Assembly (NCBI RefSeq): GCF_016595465.1 | Contig: NZ_JAENIK010000013.1 | Location: 186,001 to 250,000 of the forward strand | Direction of reading: 5' to 3' | DNA length: 64,000 nucleotides | Source: Luteolibacter yonseiensis | Lineage (GTDB): Bacteria > Verrucomicrobiota > Verrucomicrobiia > Verrucomicrobiales > Akkermansiaceae | Shown here: piece after piece, positions 39,410 to 48,719 of the stretch | Position numbering within the stretch: position 1 is the stretch's first letter | Layout of the letters: every line of letters begins with the position of its first letter | Made by a program: the position numbers and the translations under genes | Notes under the pieces: generated by a model | Seen by the model: the letters and a program-made list of their open reading frames with translations, nothing else | The model's database searches: none | What the model was told of the DNA's origin: nothing

Positions 39410-42097
39410 TCATGCAAGCGCTGCGAGCATTTCGCCGAGTTGCACCAGCTTGGCCTTCCAGTCCTCCAGACGCGCCTTTTCCTGTTCGACAACCTCCGGC
39501 GGCGCGCGGTCCACGAAGCTGGCGTTGCCCAGCTTGCCCTCGCATTTCCTCACCTCGATCTGGGTGTTGGAAATCTCCTTGGTCAGGCGGGCGCGCTCGG
39601 CCTCGACGTCGATCAAGCCTTCCAGCGGCAGGTAAACCTCGCCCACTCCGGTGACGGCGGCGGGCGTGCCCTTCGGCGCCTCGTAAGCGGAATCCAGCGT
39701 GATTTGCTCGGCCCCGACGAGCAGGGCGAGCACCTTCACCTCCCCCTCAAGCCACTCCGGAGCGGCCTTGATGACGAAGCGCACGTCCTTGCGCGAGCCG
39801 ACCTTGTATTCCGCCTTGAGATTCCGCATGCGTCCGGCGGATTCGTAGATCTCCCCGGCGACGGATCGCGCGGCGGCGATCTCCTCCTCGGAAAGCTCCG
39901 CGAGAAGCGGCTCCGCAGGCAGTTCCTTCCCCATCAGGAATTCGCCCTCGGCCACGTAGCCCATGCGTGCGGACAGCTCCTCGGTCACGTGCGGCATGTA
40001 GGGGCTGAGCAATTGCAGGTAGCGGCCCATCACCGCGTCGAACACGCCGAGCGAGAGCGCCTTCGCCCATGGCTCCGCCGTGTCGCGCAAGTCGAGTTTC
40101 ACCGCTTCCAGGAACTTGTCACAGAAGTCGTTCCACAGGAATTCATAGAGTCGGTGGGCGATCTCACCAAAACGATATTCCCCGTAAAGTCGTTCCAGAT
40201 CCACGGCGAGTTCGTCGAGCTTCGCCATCACGTTGATGTGATACGGGCGGGCGGAGTCCAGCGTCTCCAGAACTTGGAACGGCTCGCCCCCCATCTGGCG
40301 CAGGCGGCAGGCGTTGTAGAGCTTGTTGGCGAAATTCCTTCCTTCCTCCACCGATGTCTCGTCGAAACGGAGATCGCTCCCCGTCGGCGCGATGCGCATC
40401 AGACCGAAGCGCAGTCCGTCCGCGCCGTATTTCTCCATCAGTTCGATGGGGTCCGGCGAATTGCCGAGCGACTTCGACATCTTCCGCCCCTTGAGGTCGC
40501 GGATGATTGAGGTGAAATAGACGTTCTTGAACGGCAGTTCTCCGGTGAATTCGTAGCCGGCCATGATCATCCGGGCCACCCAGAAGAAAATGATGTCCGG
40601 GCCGGTGACGAGGTCGTCGGTCGGGTAGAATTTCTTCAGCGTCTCGGTTTTCTCACCGACGTCCGCCATGGTCGCGAACGGCCAGAGCCAGGAGGAGAAC
40701 CAGGTGTCCATCACGTCCTCGTCACGGGTCCAGTTTTCCGCATCGGCGGGAGCCTCCACCCCGACATGGATGTCACCAGCGGAGAAATCCGTCATGCCGA
40801 GCGACTCGGCGCCCTTCAGCGCCTCGATCTTGTCCTTGCGGTACCACACCGGAATCTGGTGCCCCCACCAGAGCTGGCGGCTGATGCACCAGTCCTGCAG
40901 ATTCTCCATCCAGTGTGCGTAGGTCTTCGCCCAGCGCTCGGGGCGGAACTTGATGTCGCCACTCGCCACGGCATCGGCGGCTTCCTGGATTTTCGGATAC
41001 TTGAGGAACCACTGCATCGAGATGCGCGGCTCGATCGGCACGCCGCCCCGCTCGGAGTAGCCGACGTTGTTGTCGTATTCCTCGATGCGAATGAGCAGGC
41101 CCATTTCCTCCAGCTTCGCAGCCGCCTTCCGCCTCGCGACGAAACGGTCCAGCCCGTGGAAATCCGGCAGGTCCGGGCAGTTGATGTGCGCGTCCGGCGT
41201 CAGCACGTCGATGATCTCAAGCCCATGGCGGATGCCGATTTCAAAGTCCGCCTTGTCGTGCGCCGGGGTGATCTTGAGCGCGCCGGTGCCGAACTCGATG
41301 TCCACGTGCTCGTCCGCGATGATCGGGATCTCCGCATGGGGGAAAGGACGGTTCACCTTGCGGCCGATGTATTTCGTGAAACGCGGATCCTTCGGATTCA
41401 CCGCCACCGCCACGTCGCCCATCAGTGTCTCGGGACGCGTGGTGGAGATTTCAAGGAATTCGCCGGGAGCGTCCGAAAGCTCGTATTTCATGAAATACAG
41501 CTTGGACCGCTGGGGCGTCGAAATCACCTCCTCGTCGGAAAGCGCGGTGAGGGAGACCGGGCACCAGTTCACCATGCGTTTGCCACGATAGATCAGGCCT
41601 TTTTTGAAAAGTTCCACAAACACATGACTCACCCACTCCGTGTAGGGCTCGTCCATCGTGAACCGCTCGCGGCTCCAGTCGCACGAGCAGCCGAGACGCT
41701 TCAACTGGTTGATGATGATGTCGCCATGCTTGTTCTTGAAATCCCACACGCGCTTGAGGAACTCGTCGCGCCCGAGATCCCGGCGGGTCACGCCTTCCTT
41801 CTCGCGCAGCTCGCGCTCCACCTTCGCCTGCGTGGCGATGCCGGCGTGGTCCGTGCCCGGCAGCCACAGCACTTCCTTCCCATTTTGCCGCGCGCGACGG
41901 GCCAGGATGTCCTGAAGGGCGTTGTTCAGGACGTGACCGAGGTGCAGGATGCCGGTGACATTCGGCGGTGGAATGACGATCGAATACCCGTCCTTCTCGG
42001 ACGCGGGATTCGCTTCGAAACATTTACCTTCCAACCAGGCCGCGTACCATTTGGCTTCGACGGCTTGGGGCTCATAGGCTTTCGCTAACTCGGACAT
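39410..42097 (-). CDS. valS: valyl-tRNA synthetase
   Basis: 895 residues from the ATG at 42095-42097 (MSELAKAYEPQAVEAKWYAA). Class I synthetase that charges tRNA-Val and edits mischarged threonine. HIGH motif: PPPNVTGILHLGHVLNN; GTDHAGIATQAKVE; KMSKS motif: GRKMSKSLGNSPDP; editing (CP1) domain at about 190-360; anticodon domain after about 590; and a C-terminal coiled-coil arm (EAERARLTKEISNTQIEVRK). The length is normal. It is followed by 228 bases without a gene and preceded by the methyltransferase on the same strand, 125 bases upstream. Confidence 0.95.
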   Translation of the reverse strand: MSELAKAYEPQAVEAKWYAAWLEGKCFEANPASEKDGYSIVIPPPNVTGILHLGHVLNNALQDILARRARQNGKEVLWLPGTDHAGIATQAKVERELREKEGVTRRDLGRDEFLKRVWDFKNKHGDIIINQLKRLGCSCDWSRERFTMDEPYTEWVSHVFVELFKKGLIYRGKRMVNWCPVSLTALSDEEVISTPQRSKLYFMKYELSDAPGEFLEISTTRPETLMGDVAVAVNPKDPRFTKYIGRKVNRPFPHAEIPIIADEHVDIEFGTGALKITPAHDKADFEIGIRHGLEIIDVLTPDAHINCPDLPDFHGLDRFVARRKAAAKLEEMGLLIRIEEYDNNVGYSERGGVPIEPRISMQWFLKYPKIQEAADAVASGDIKFRPERWAKTYAHWMENLQDWCISRQLWWGHQIPVWYRKDKIEALKGAESLGMTDFSAGDIHVGVEAPADAENWTRDEDVMDTWFSSWLWPFATMADVGEKTETLKKFYPTDDLVTGPDIIFFWVARMIMAGYEFTGELPFKNVYFTSIIRDLKGRKMSKSLGNSPDPIELMEKYGADGLRFGLMRIAPTGSDLRFDETSVEEGRNFANKLYNACRLRQMGGEPFQVLETLDSARPYHINVMAKLDELAVDLERLYGEYRFGEIAHRLYEFLWNDFCDKFLEAVKLDLRDTAEPWAKALSLGVFDAVMGRYLQLLSPYMPHVTEELSARMGYVAEGEFLMGKELPAEPLLAELSEEEIAAARSVAGEIYESAGRMRNLKAEYKVGSRKDVRFVIKAAPEWLEGEVKVLALLVGAEQITLDSAYEAPKGTPAAVTGVGEVYLPLEGLIDVEAERARLTKEISNTQIEVRKCEGKLGNASFVDRAPPEVVEQEKARLEDWKAKLVQLGEMLAALA

Positions 42098-42222
42098 GGG
42101 GGCGGATGGATGCCAGACCCGGTGCGGTTTGTCCAGCATGGGAAAACGGAACGCTCGATGGAAGGGCGGCGCGTTTTTTAAGAATGTCCGCTCCTGTCTT
42201 GCCCTCCGCTCCTCGCTCTTCC

Positions 42223-43212
42223 TCACCGCATCGCCAGCAACGCCAGTTCCTTGTGATGAACCGCGAGCTGTTGCAGGCGGATTTTTCTGAAACCCATTTC
42301 CCGCAAAGTGGCAAACCAGCCCGCCTTCTCCGCCACCTGCGCCGGGTCCGTCAGTTTCAAGGTCATCAGTGCTCCACGGATGCCCGGTGCCATTTTACAA
42401 AACCGGGCACACTCCTTCAGCACCACCTCGGGGGATTGGTTCATGTCGGACATGAACCACGTCACACCTTGCCCGAGGTCCCGCTTGCTCACCAACGCGG
42501 CGGGCTTGCGGCAGTGGTGGAACCACGTCCGCCCCGGCAGGCCCTCCTCGCGGTTGGCAACTGCGGAAGCCATCACCACGTCCGCCATCTTCGCCGGATC
42601 CACGCCGATGACCGGCACCCCGCGATCCAGCAACGCGAGCACGACCCCGCCCGGTGCGCAACCCACCTCCACCACCACGTCCTTCGCAGTGAAATCCAGA
42701 TCAAAAAAACGCGCGCCTTCCTCCAGTTTCAGCCATGCCCGCGACGGCGAACGCTCCGTCATCACAATCCCCGAATCCCCCGCCGGGTCCGGGCTGAGAA
42801 ACGGTGCGTGCCGGTGAAGCCCGCTCCAGAATTCCCCCTCCCCAAGCTCCACCACGGTGCCGATCAAGTCGCCGGGCTTCGGACGCGCCGGTGCCGGACC
42901 ATCGTGCCCCCCCTGCATTTTCCGATCGTGGAACCTCGCATGATGAACCACCGGCACCTCGCCAAGCCGCGCCACCGCCTCCTCGCGCGTCGCGGATTTC
43001 CCCAGCGAAAGGCACAACCTCCGTGCGCAGGCCACCTCCGCATCCAGCGAATCCAACGTAAACGGAGTATCCGCCTTGAACGTCACGAACCCGCGCCGCT
43101 GGTAACTCAGCCGCCAGCCGAGCCCCATCGTCTCCACCTCCAGCTTCAACGCCTTTTCCGTGCCCGGATTCGTCAGGGCGAATAAAAATTCCGTCTCGCT
43201 TCGTTTCATCAT
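42223..43212 (-). CDS. RlmM-like 23S rRNA 2'-O-methyltransferase
   Basis: 329 residues from the ATG at 43210-43212 (MMKRSETEFLFALTNPGTEK). The N-terminal part is THUMP-like (LEVETMGLGWRLSYQRRGFV). The C-terminal half is an FtsJ/RrmJ-type methyltransferase with a SAM site VVEVGCAPGGVVLALLDRG, IGVDPAKMAD, WFMSDMNQSP and ALMTLKLTDP, positions corresponding to the Lys-Asp-Lys catalytic set. In E. coli RlmM methylates C2498 of 23S rRNA. RlmM identity is by architecture only, so no symbol is assigned. It precedes valS on the same strand. Confidence 0.75.
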   Translation of the reverse strand: MMKRSETEFLFALTNPGTEKALKLEVETMGLGWRLSYQRRGFVTFKADTPFTLDSLDAEVACARRLCLSLGKSATREEAVARLGEVPVVHHARFHDRKMQGGHDGPAPARPKPGDLIGTVVELGEGEFWSGLHRHAPFLSPDPAGDSGIVMTERSPSRAWLKLEEGARFFDLDFTAKDVVVEVGCAPGGVVLALLDRGVPVIGVDPAKMADVVMASAVANREEGLPGRTWFHHCRKPAALVSKRDLGQGVTWFMSDMNQSPEVVLKECARFCKMAPGIRGALMTLKLTDPAQVAEKAGWFATLREMGFRKIRLQQLAVHHKELALLAMR

Positions 43213-43468
43213 CCGATTTTCTCCGCCCAGCCTAGGACCTCGCCGCCCCGCAGCAAGCGGCAAACTTTCCGACACATCCTCAAGGGGCAGACTGACAACG
43301 AAAAGATCGAGAAAGCAGACGATCGACGACAAACGAATGCGACAACTGATCGACGAAGGGAGGAATCTTCATCCGGTCATTTTTCATCCGTCACCGCCCA
43401 TGGCGATCCCCTTTTCTTCCCTCAAAACTGAAACTGGCAACTTCCCCCGTCTCCCCTAGACTCGGACC

Positions 43469-43969
43469 ATGACCACCGAACCCACGATCCACCCGCAGGT
43501 CCGCATCGGCCACGTCCACCTGAAAGTCGCCGATCTCGAAAGATCCCTCGCCTTCTACTGCGGCGTTCTCGGCTTCCACGTCACGCAACGCTACGGCACC
43601 GACGCCGCCTTCATCTCCGCGGGCGGCTACCACCATGACATCGGCCTGAACACCTGGGAAAGCCTCGGCGGCACGCCGCCCCCGCCCCGCGCCACCGGAC
43701 TCTATCACCTCGCCATCCTCTACCCCACCCGCGCGGATCTCGCGGACGCCCTGCGACGCCTCACCCGCGCCGGCATCACCCTGGATGGCGCGGCGGACCA
43801 CGGCGTCAGCGAAGCCCTCTACCTCCGCGACCCCGACCACAACGGCGTCGAGCTCTACTGGGACCGCCCGGCCGAACTATGGCCTCGTTCCGCAACAGGT
43901 GACTTGCAAATGTTCACCCGCCCGCTCGATCTCCAGGGCCTTGTGGGGAGCGCGGCGGCGGGATCATGA
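43469..43969 (+). CDS. VOC-family (glyoxalase / extradiol dioxygenase-like) protein
   Basis: 166 residues. Two beta-alpha-beta-beta-beta units with likely metal ligands: His20 region RIGHVHLKVADLERSLAFY, GYHHDIGLNTWES, GLYHLAILYP, and LRDPDHNGVELYWDRP with the terminal Glu. This resembles ring-cleaving dioxygenase-like VOC proteins (CatE-type) with one complete metal site. Substrate unknown. It is divergent from the RlmM-like gene, 256 bases apart, and the LuxR gene follows by 43 bases on the same strand. Confidence 0.82.
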   Translation: MTTEPTIHPQVRIGHVHLKVADLERSLAFYCGVLGFHVTQRYGTDAAFISAGGYHHDIGLNTWESLGGTPPPPRATGLYHLAILYPTRADLADALRRLTRAGITLDGAADHGVSEALYLRDPDHNGVELYWDRPAELWPRSATGDLQMFTRPLDLQGLVGSAAAGS

Positions 43970-44012
43970 AACAGCAGGCTGAAGCGGATGCTTCTGACGG
44001 CTTCGGAAAAAT

Positions 44013-44861
44013 TTGAGAAATCGATCCTATCAGGATATCTCGCTTCACGCCGCGCGTTTTTACGAACAAACTGGAGGTATGGAGGGCGTTTACAGACTAT
44101 GGGACGATTTACATCGATTCCCGGCAGGAAAGACGGATGAGGCCCTGAACCATTTCGCCAGTAGCATGGCCACCCATTTCCAAGCGGACAACATCCGCTG
44201 GCTGGCGGCGATCCGCGTATTCAAAGGCGCGCATGCACGGAGAGACAAACTTCTCGGCTGGCGCGCGCGTGCCATCTACAGCCTCGTCCCCGATCCGAAG
44301 TCCTACGATGACCTCATCGCCTGGTGGTTCCAGCGGCATAACAAAATCGACCCCGACTTCCAGATCGGCCTTGCCACCCATGCGAACATCGCCGGTGCGG
44401 GCACTTTCCGCGTCCACCAGCTGCGCGACGGATGGATCCCCTTCGACGAATTCAGCCGCAGCGATCACTACCGCCTGCACTACACCGAGCTCGGCATCGT
44501 CGACCGCGTGTGGGTGACATTCCCTCTCAATGACGATGCGGAATCCATCTTCCTTCTCGACCGCAACCGCGAGCCGTATTTTTCGCAAGAGGAGATTGCC
44601 ACAGCCACCACACTCCTGCGCGGCATCCACGGATTCCACCGCCAGCTGCTTCTCAGCAAAGGGTTGACCATCGCCGAAGCACCGCTCAGCCCGACCGCCC
44701 GGCGTATCGTCTCGAAACTTCTTACTGGCATGTCCGAGAAAGAAATCGCCGCGGCGATGGGCCAGTCGGCAAACACGACGCATAAATATATCAAGTCCAT
44801 CTACGAGCAGTTCGGCGTCCAAAGCAGGGCGGGACTGATGGCCCTTTGGCTGGGGGAGTGA
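44013..44861 (+). CDS. LuxR-type HTH transcriptional regulator
   Basis: 282 residues from a TTG at 44013 (CGGAAAAA upstream); an ATG at 44079 follows GGAGG by only 1 base, so it is not favoured. The N-terminal 220 residues are a sensory-like alpha/beta region (FHTY-free; GTFRVHQLRDGWIPFDEF, VDRVWVTFPLNDDAESIFLL) with no domain I recognise. The C-terminus (about 228-282) is a LuxR HTH: LSPTARRIVSKLLTGMSEKE followed by IAAAMGQSANTTHKYIKSIY and QFGVQSRAGL. No receiver domain is present. It may control the adjacent VOC gene or the PEP-CTERM gene, but no binding site was identified. Confidence 0.8.
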   Translation: MRNRSYQDISLHAARFYEQTGGMEGVYRLWDDLHRFPAGKTDEALNHFASSMATHFQADNIRWLAAIRVFKGAHARRDKLLGWRARAIYSLVPDPKSYDDLIAWWFQRHNKIDPDFQIGLATHANIAGAGTFRVHQLRDGWIPFDEFSRSDHYRLHYTELGIVDRVWVTFPLNDDAESIFLLDRNREPYFSQEEIATATTLLRGIHGFHRQLLLSKGLTIAEAPLSPTARRIVSKLLTGMSEKEIAAAMGQSANTTHKYIKSIYEQFGVQSRAGLMALWLGE

Positions 44862-45132
44862 AGGGCGGACTGCAATCCTGCTTATACAGGTCTCCTCGCT
44901 GGCAGCGATTTCTTCCTGTCCGGAGGCACTGTTGGGAGACCCAGGTTCACCGTTGTATCGGGCGCAGGCCGGAGTCTCCGTCCCAGCCAAGGTGAAGCGG
45001 CCCGCCGCGCTCCGAGACTTCCCAGCCGGGGATCGGAGATCAATCGCCGGCTTATCGCCATCAGACGGGGGGGACCTGTTTAGGGGGTATGGTTTGTTCT
45101 TTTATCTAACTGAAACGGTCACCATGGTTTTC

Positions 45133-45147
45133 ATTTGTAATTCACCA
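45133..45147 (+). promoter_or_regulatory. second copy of the 15-base upstream element
   Basis: ATTTGTAATTCACCA is identical to 15010-15024 and lies 9 bases before the PEP-CTERM start. The upstream flanks of the two sites do not match. It contains a TGTAAT -10-like hexamer. The 271 bases before it (44862-45132) hold no gene. Confidence 0.45.
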
Positions 45148-45156
45148 GATAAAACA

Positions 45157-45774
45157 ATGTTTCAAAAATCACTTGTCCTTGTCGCCTCGCTGGCCGCCGC
45201 CTCCCTCAGCCACGGTGCGGTCCTTTTCGAAAGCGGAACCTTCGGCGCGACCAAATCGTCATGGGTCAGCTCTACGCTTGGACCCCAGTTCATAGCAACC
45301 AGATTCACCCTCACCGGCGATTCCAACATTGATTCAATAAAAGTGGAGGGAGTGTTTGCTTCGACAAACCCTGAACAATACCGCTTCAATGTCTCCATCC
45401 TGAGTGATAACAACGGAACGGTCGGCTCCCTGGTCGGGAGCAATCAATTTTCCAATATGCCTGTCAGCAACTTGTATACCGGTAGCCAACTGGACAACCC
45501 GGTATATGAGAGCACGCTCACGCCCACGACAACAATCAGCCTGGAAGCAGGCACCTACTGGCTGTCAGTGGCAAGCAACAACAAAGTCTGGGGCTGGTCA
45601 TACAGCGGCGAGCCGGACGTTCGTTTTGCCAGCACTCCGAATTTCGACTCATATCGGTATTACGATGACGGCCCCTTGATTTTCAGCCTGAATGGATCGT
45701 CAGTGCCTGAACCGTCCGCGCTCGCGCTGGGCGGCCTTGGCCTCGGGCTTCTGATGTTTCGGAAAAGACGCTGA
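45157..45774 (+). CDS. PEP-CTERM sorting-domain protein
   Basis: 205 residues from the ATG at 45157 (MFQKSLVLVASLAAASLSHG), with a signal peptide ending near HGA. The body is a beta-rich, Ser/Thr/Asn-rich domain (TRFTLTGDSNIDSIKVEGVF, LSVASNNKVWGWS). The end VPEPSALALGG, a hydrophobic helix and FRKRR form a PEP-CTERM signal, recognised and cut by an exosortase (none is in the window). Such proteins are displayed at the cell surface, often linked to exopolysaccharide and floc formation. Its upstream 15-mer is shared with the polysaccharide-export protein at 15033. Confidence 0.88.
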   Translation: MFQKSLVLVASLAAASLSHGAVLFESGTFGATKSSWVSSTLGPQFIATRFTLTGDSNIDSIKVEGVFASTNPEQYRFNVSILSDNNGTVGSLVGSNQFSNMPVSNLYTGSQLDNPVYESTLTPTTTISLEAGTYWLSVASNNKVWGWSYSGEPDVRFASTPNFDSYRYYDDGPLIFSLNGSSVPEPSALALGGLGLGLLMFRKRR

Positions 45775-46220
45775 GGCACGGGAATTCACCTTTCAATTCC
45801 TGGGAATGCGGCGCTTGAAAGTTATAAAACTCTTATCCAAAAGCTCACGGAAAAATCCGACAATCTCTTCCGATACATCAATATCCGACGCGGTCGTTGC
45901 GAGGCGTGCCTCACCAGGTGGTAAGACATTCATCCGAGGAATCGGACACGTGATGCCTCCCCCGTTAACATCGTAATCTCCGCCACAAATGTTATTCCAC
46001 TTTCGGCGCGCCGCCGATTTTCAAAGACCGGTGGCGCGCTCAAAGATAGGCTAATGCCGAAATTCCCAGACTTGTGGATTCCTTAATCACAGGCTGACGC
46101 GGATGAGCATGGATGGAAAAGGTTTTGCTAATCCAAAAGCAACGCCGCCGGCGGAAGGCCGCTCCAGAATTGAAATGACGCATCCGCCACCCGGAGGATC
46201 GGCACCTTCTCGCCAAACAC
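45775..46220. other. 446 bases without a recognisable gene
   Basis: A 6-bp inverted repeat GGAATT/AATTCC (45781-45800) follows the PEP-CTERM gene and may help end its transcript. The rest shows no reading frame with family character, no terminal repeats and no tRNA. It lies just before the accessory segment, so its edge could be an old insertion junction. Confidence 0.4.
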
Positions 46221-47428
46221 TCAGCGCTCCGGCATCAGTTCCTCATTCGGATCCGGCCAGGCGGGGTCGTGGTTCTTCGCGTAGTTGAAGAGATGAGAAT
46301 GCGGATGCTTTTTACCCATACCCGGGAGATACCTCAGATCGAAATCTATCTCTGATCGATTTATGGTAACTCGCGATACGAGATTCTCCACCAACTCCCG
46401 CTGCTTAAGATGGGACATCTTGAACCATTGGCTCACCAATTTCGCGCCATCCTTCGCTAGGGATTGAGAAGAAACCTGTTCCGCGTCCAATACCATCAGC
46501 ATCTCTTTGAGATGCTCCGTCTCCCTGGCGATCTCGATCTTCCGCGCCTCCAAAGGAACCGACTGCCGCTTGAACTCGTCAAATCCCAACGCCCCTCCCT
46601 GATAGAGATCCACCAGGGATTCCAAGCGCTTGCTGACTTTCTCCCCGTCCTTGGCCAGCGACTGCAACAGGCTCCGCTTCTCGCCAGCCGCCTCCGAAGC
46701 CTTGAGCATGTATTCCGCAAGGCGGCGGTCATCGAGCAGGAAGTCGGACATCTGCTCGATGAAGAGCGCCTCCAGGTCGTCCTTCGGGATCTTGTTGCTG
46801 CACTTGTAGCAACGGTACTTCGGAGTTCCGGTCTGGGGATACATCTTCACGTCATTCCCGCACGCCCCGCAGAACGCGAGCCCGGAAAACAAGTATTTCG
46901 GATTGCGGCCCTTTTGCATGTATCGGCCATGCCCTTCCCTCCCCTCGTTGAGAATGCGGTTGCACTCGTTCCAATCCTCCTCGCTGACGATTGGCTCGAC
47001 AGGGACATTGACCCATTCCTCCTTCGGCTTGAACTCCCACTTGCCGTCACCTAGGTTCCGGGTGAAATTGGCCAAGCGATTACCCTTCACCGTCGGATCC
47101 TGGAGCAGCTTGCCTACCGTTGAATACGACCACAGGTTGCCGGCACGCGTCCGGTAGCCCCTCTCGTTGAGAATGCGAGCGACGGTCAGCTTGCGGCGGT
47201 GCTCAAGGAAGAGGGACACCATCAATTTGCGGACGGCAGCCTCCTCCGGCTGCGGCACCATCTTGCTGTCGACCCAGTGATAACCGTAGACGGGCTTTCC
47301 GCCGGTGGACCTCCCCATCTTGGCACGGACAGGCACCGAAGCAGCAACTCGCGAGGAGATCTCCTCGCGCTCCCACTGCGCCATCGCCGCGATCATGGTA
47401 AAAAACACCCTGCCTGCGGGGCTCGACG
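46221..47428 (-). pseudogene. large serine recombinase, N-terminus deleted by IS66
   Basis: The frame begins in family-like sequence only at SSPAGRVFFTMIAAMAQWER, which is the final part (helix E) of the resolvase catalytic domain; the catalytic Ser and first about 100 residues are gone. The rest is intact: the Recombinase domain (GGKPVYGYHWVD, LNERGYRTRAGNLWSYSTVG), a zinc ribbon (CGACGNDVKM ... YRCYKCSN), and a coiled coil (about 46450-46720). The upstream join coincides with an IS66 end at 47429. Large serine recombinases integrate or excise phages and elements, so this marks a former mobile element. It cannot be active. Start codons in the upstream junk are not meaningful. Confidence 0.8.
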
Positions 47429-47436
47429 GTAAGCGC

Positions 47437-47676
47437 TCCACCGCGGTGGGGAAGAAGAACTGGCTCTTCGTGGGAGGAGAAGACACGGGGGACCGCAGCG
47501 CTGTGATCTACACGCTCCTCGAGAGCGCGAGGCGGAACGGCCACGAACCGTATGCCTACCTGCGGGATGTCCTGGAGCGTCTGCCAGACACCACGACCGC
47601 CGGACTCGACGCACTGCTGCCGGTGAATTGGAAACCTGCCGGGCAAACCACCGTCACGTTACTGGCCGCCGGTTGA
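47437..47676 (+). pseudogene. IS66 transposase TnpC, C-terminal fragment
   Basis: The frame reads GKKNWLFVGGEDTGDRSAVI, then YTLLESARRNGHEPYAYLRD and LDALLPVNWKP, the IS66 C-terminal domain ending in the WNW-like motif. The DDE catalytic core is absent; the fragment begins within 20 bases of an IS66 end, so an internal deletion joined the end to the tail of the gene. Confidence 0.8.
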
Positions 47677-47709
47677 ACCCGCCTTGTCAACCGAGGCTCC
47701 ATGTAGCGC

Positions 47710-48054
47710 TTACATTTCAACGCTGGCACCGGAAGGCAGGTTGAATGTGAGCGGAAGGAGCGGTCGGTCGGTGGTGGCGGCTTCCTCAAGACGGACTTCG
47801 ACGAACGACTGGCTGGCGGAAGCCGGGGTGTGGGCTGTTGATGCAGGCGGGGCGTCCCCCTTGCGCCGCTTCTGGATCCAGGTGGCGAAGGTGGAATAGC
47901 ACAATCCGTGCTGCCGACAAAAGGCCATGGCAGAGAGCGAACTGGCATCGAAGGCCAGGAGGATGGCGGTCCGCAGCTCGGCACGGATGAGGAGTCGGCC
48001 ACGGCGGTCCGAACGGATCATGCCGTCCGGCTTGTCAGAATTGGGAAGGGTCAT
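47710..48054 (-). CDS. IS66 accessory protein TnpA
   Basis: 114 residues. The IS66 TnpA-type HTH is clear: LRTAILLAFDASSLSAMAFC followed by RQHGLCYSTFATWIQKRRKG. The C-terminal stop (TAA, 47710-47712) lies inside an IS66 end sequence, so the tail may be truncated by a second element. TnpA is needed with TnpB for IS66 transposition, neither alone is sufficient, and no tnpB is seen. Confidence 0.72.
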   Translation of the reverse strand: MTLPNSDKPDGMIRSDRRGRLLIRAELRTAILLAFDASSLSAMAFCRQHGLCYSTFATWIQKRRKGDAPPASTAHTPASASQSFVEVRLEEAATTDRPLLPLTFNLPSGASVEM

Positions 48055-48108
48055 AGACGGACAGTCTATGACCTTTACGGATTCGTAGGGAACCGGTGCT
48101 CCGTGGAG

Positions 48109-48138
48109 CGCTTACGGTGTCTTCGCTTACGGTGTCTT
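48109..48138. repeat. 15-bp tandem repeat at the IS66 end
   Basis: CGCTTACGGTGTCTT occurs twice in direct tandem (48109-48123 and 48124-48138). The second copy sets an IS66-end heptamer CGCTTAC between two GGTGTCTT octamers, the size of an IS66 target duplication. Confidence 0.7.
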
Positions 48139-48410
48139 CGGTGATGAGGCGGGTTTTGAAGGGTATCCGCGACAAAGGGCGAAAGGGCTGAAGCGGGGGT
48201 ACCCACCCAGCCTCATTACGGCGGACAAATCCGGCAGAATGTGGTGGGAGCAGTCGAGCAGGAGACCGGAAAATTGGTCACATTGATCGTTCCACATTGC
48301 GACAGTCCGTGTTAATGATGTCCACCACTTTCTCTAGGTTTCGCACATATCGAATTCGCTTTTATAAGTTGAATCTCGGACAGCGGCATTGGCTTGGCTT
48401 GCCGGCACAC

Positions 48411-48719
48411 TCATTGACGCCCCACAATTTTCCTGCGACTCCAAGGTGACTGATTGTCCGGACGCCACGCCTCCCACCCCAGATGCAAATCACTGATATC
48501 CTTAACATAAGGATGGCGACTTAGCAAGGTTTTCAGAGCTACGATCTTTAAGGAGGATTCGTCTGCGCCTTCGGAACTAAGAAACTGCCAGTCCCCATCT
48601 GCTGCTCTTACGGCATGAACAATAGGCCTCAATTCTATTATTACGTGTCCGGTGGTGAAGACTGGAGCACTGGGACCATCCTCAAATGGCCATTCTTCGC
48701 AATTATTTTCCTCTTTCAT
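48411..48719 (-). CDS. putative immunity protein (DUF2185-like)
   Basis: 102 residues. The start overlaps the stop of the toxin-like gene by 4 bases (ATGA). Features resemble the DUF2185/immunity-type fold: FTTGHVIIELRPIVHAVRA, GDWQFLSSEGADES and DLHLGWEAWRPDN. The acidic start (MKEENNCEEWPFEDG) fits an antitoxin-like binder. Family placement is from motif memory; its role as immunity factor rests on gene order. Confidence 0.55.
   Translation of the reverse strand: MKEENNCEEWPFEDGPSAPVFTTGHVIIELRPIVHAVRAADGDWQFLSSEGADESSLKIVALKTLLSRHPYVKDISDLHLGWEAWRPDNQSPWSRRKIVGRQ

Larger units (their letters stand above)
47429..48130. mobile_element. scrambled IS66-family remnants
   Basis: Three copies of the IS66-type end GTAAGCGCT are present: plus-strand at 47429, minus-strand at 47713 and minus-strand at 48115; the first and last agree over 13 bases (GTAAGCGCTCCAC). 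Between them lie a C-terminal tnpC fragment (plus) and tnpA (minus). Normal IS66 order has tnpA, tnpB and tnpC on one strand, so at least two elements or an inversion plus deletions are involved. tnpB and most of tnpC are missing. The flanks of the outer pair do not match as an 8-bp duplication. Confidence 0.7.

Noticed and set aside
44079-44081. ATG after GGAGG as start of the LuxR gene
   Set aside because: Only 1 base separates the putative ribosome site from the ATG, too close to function; the TTG at 44013 keeps the full domain.
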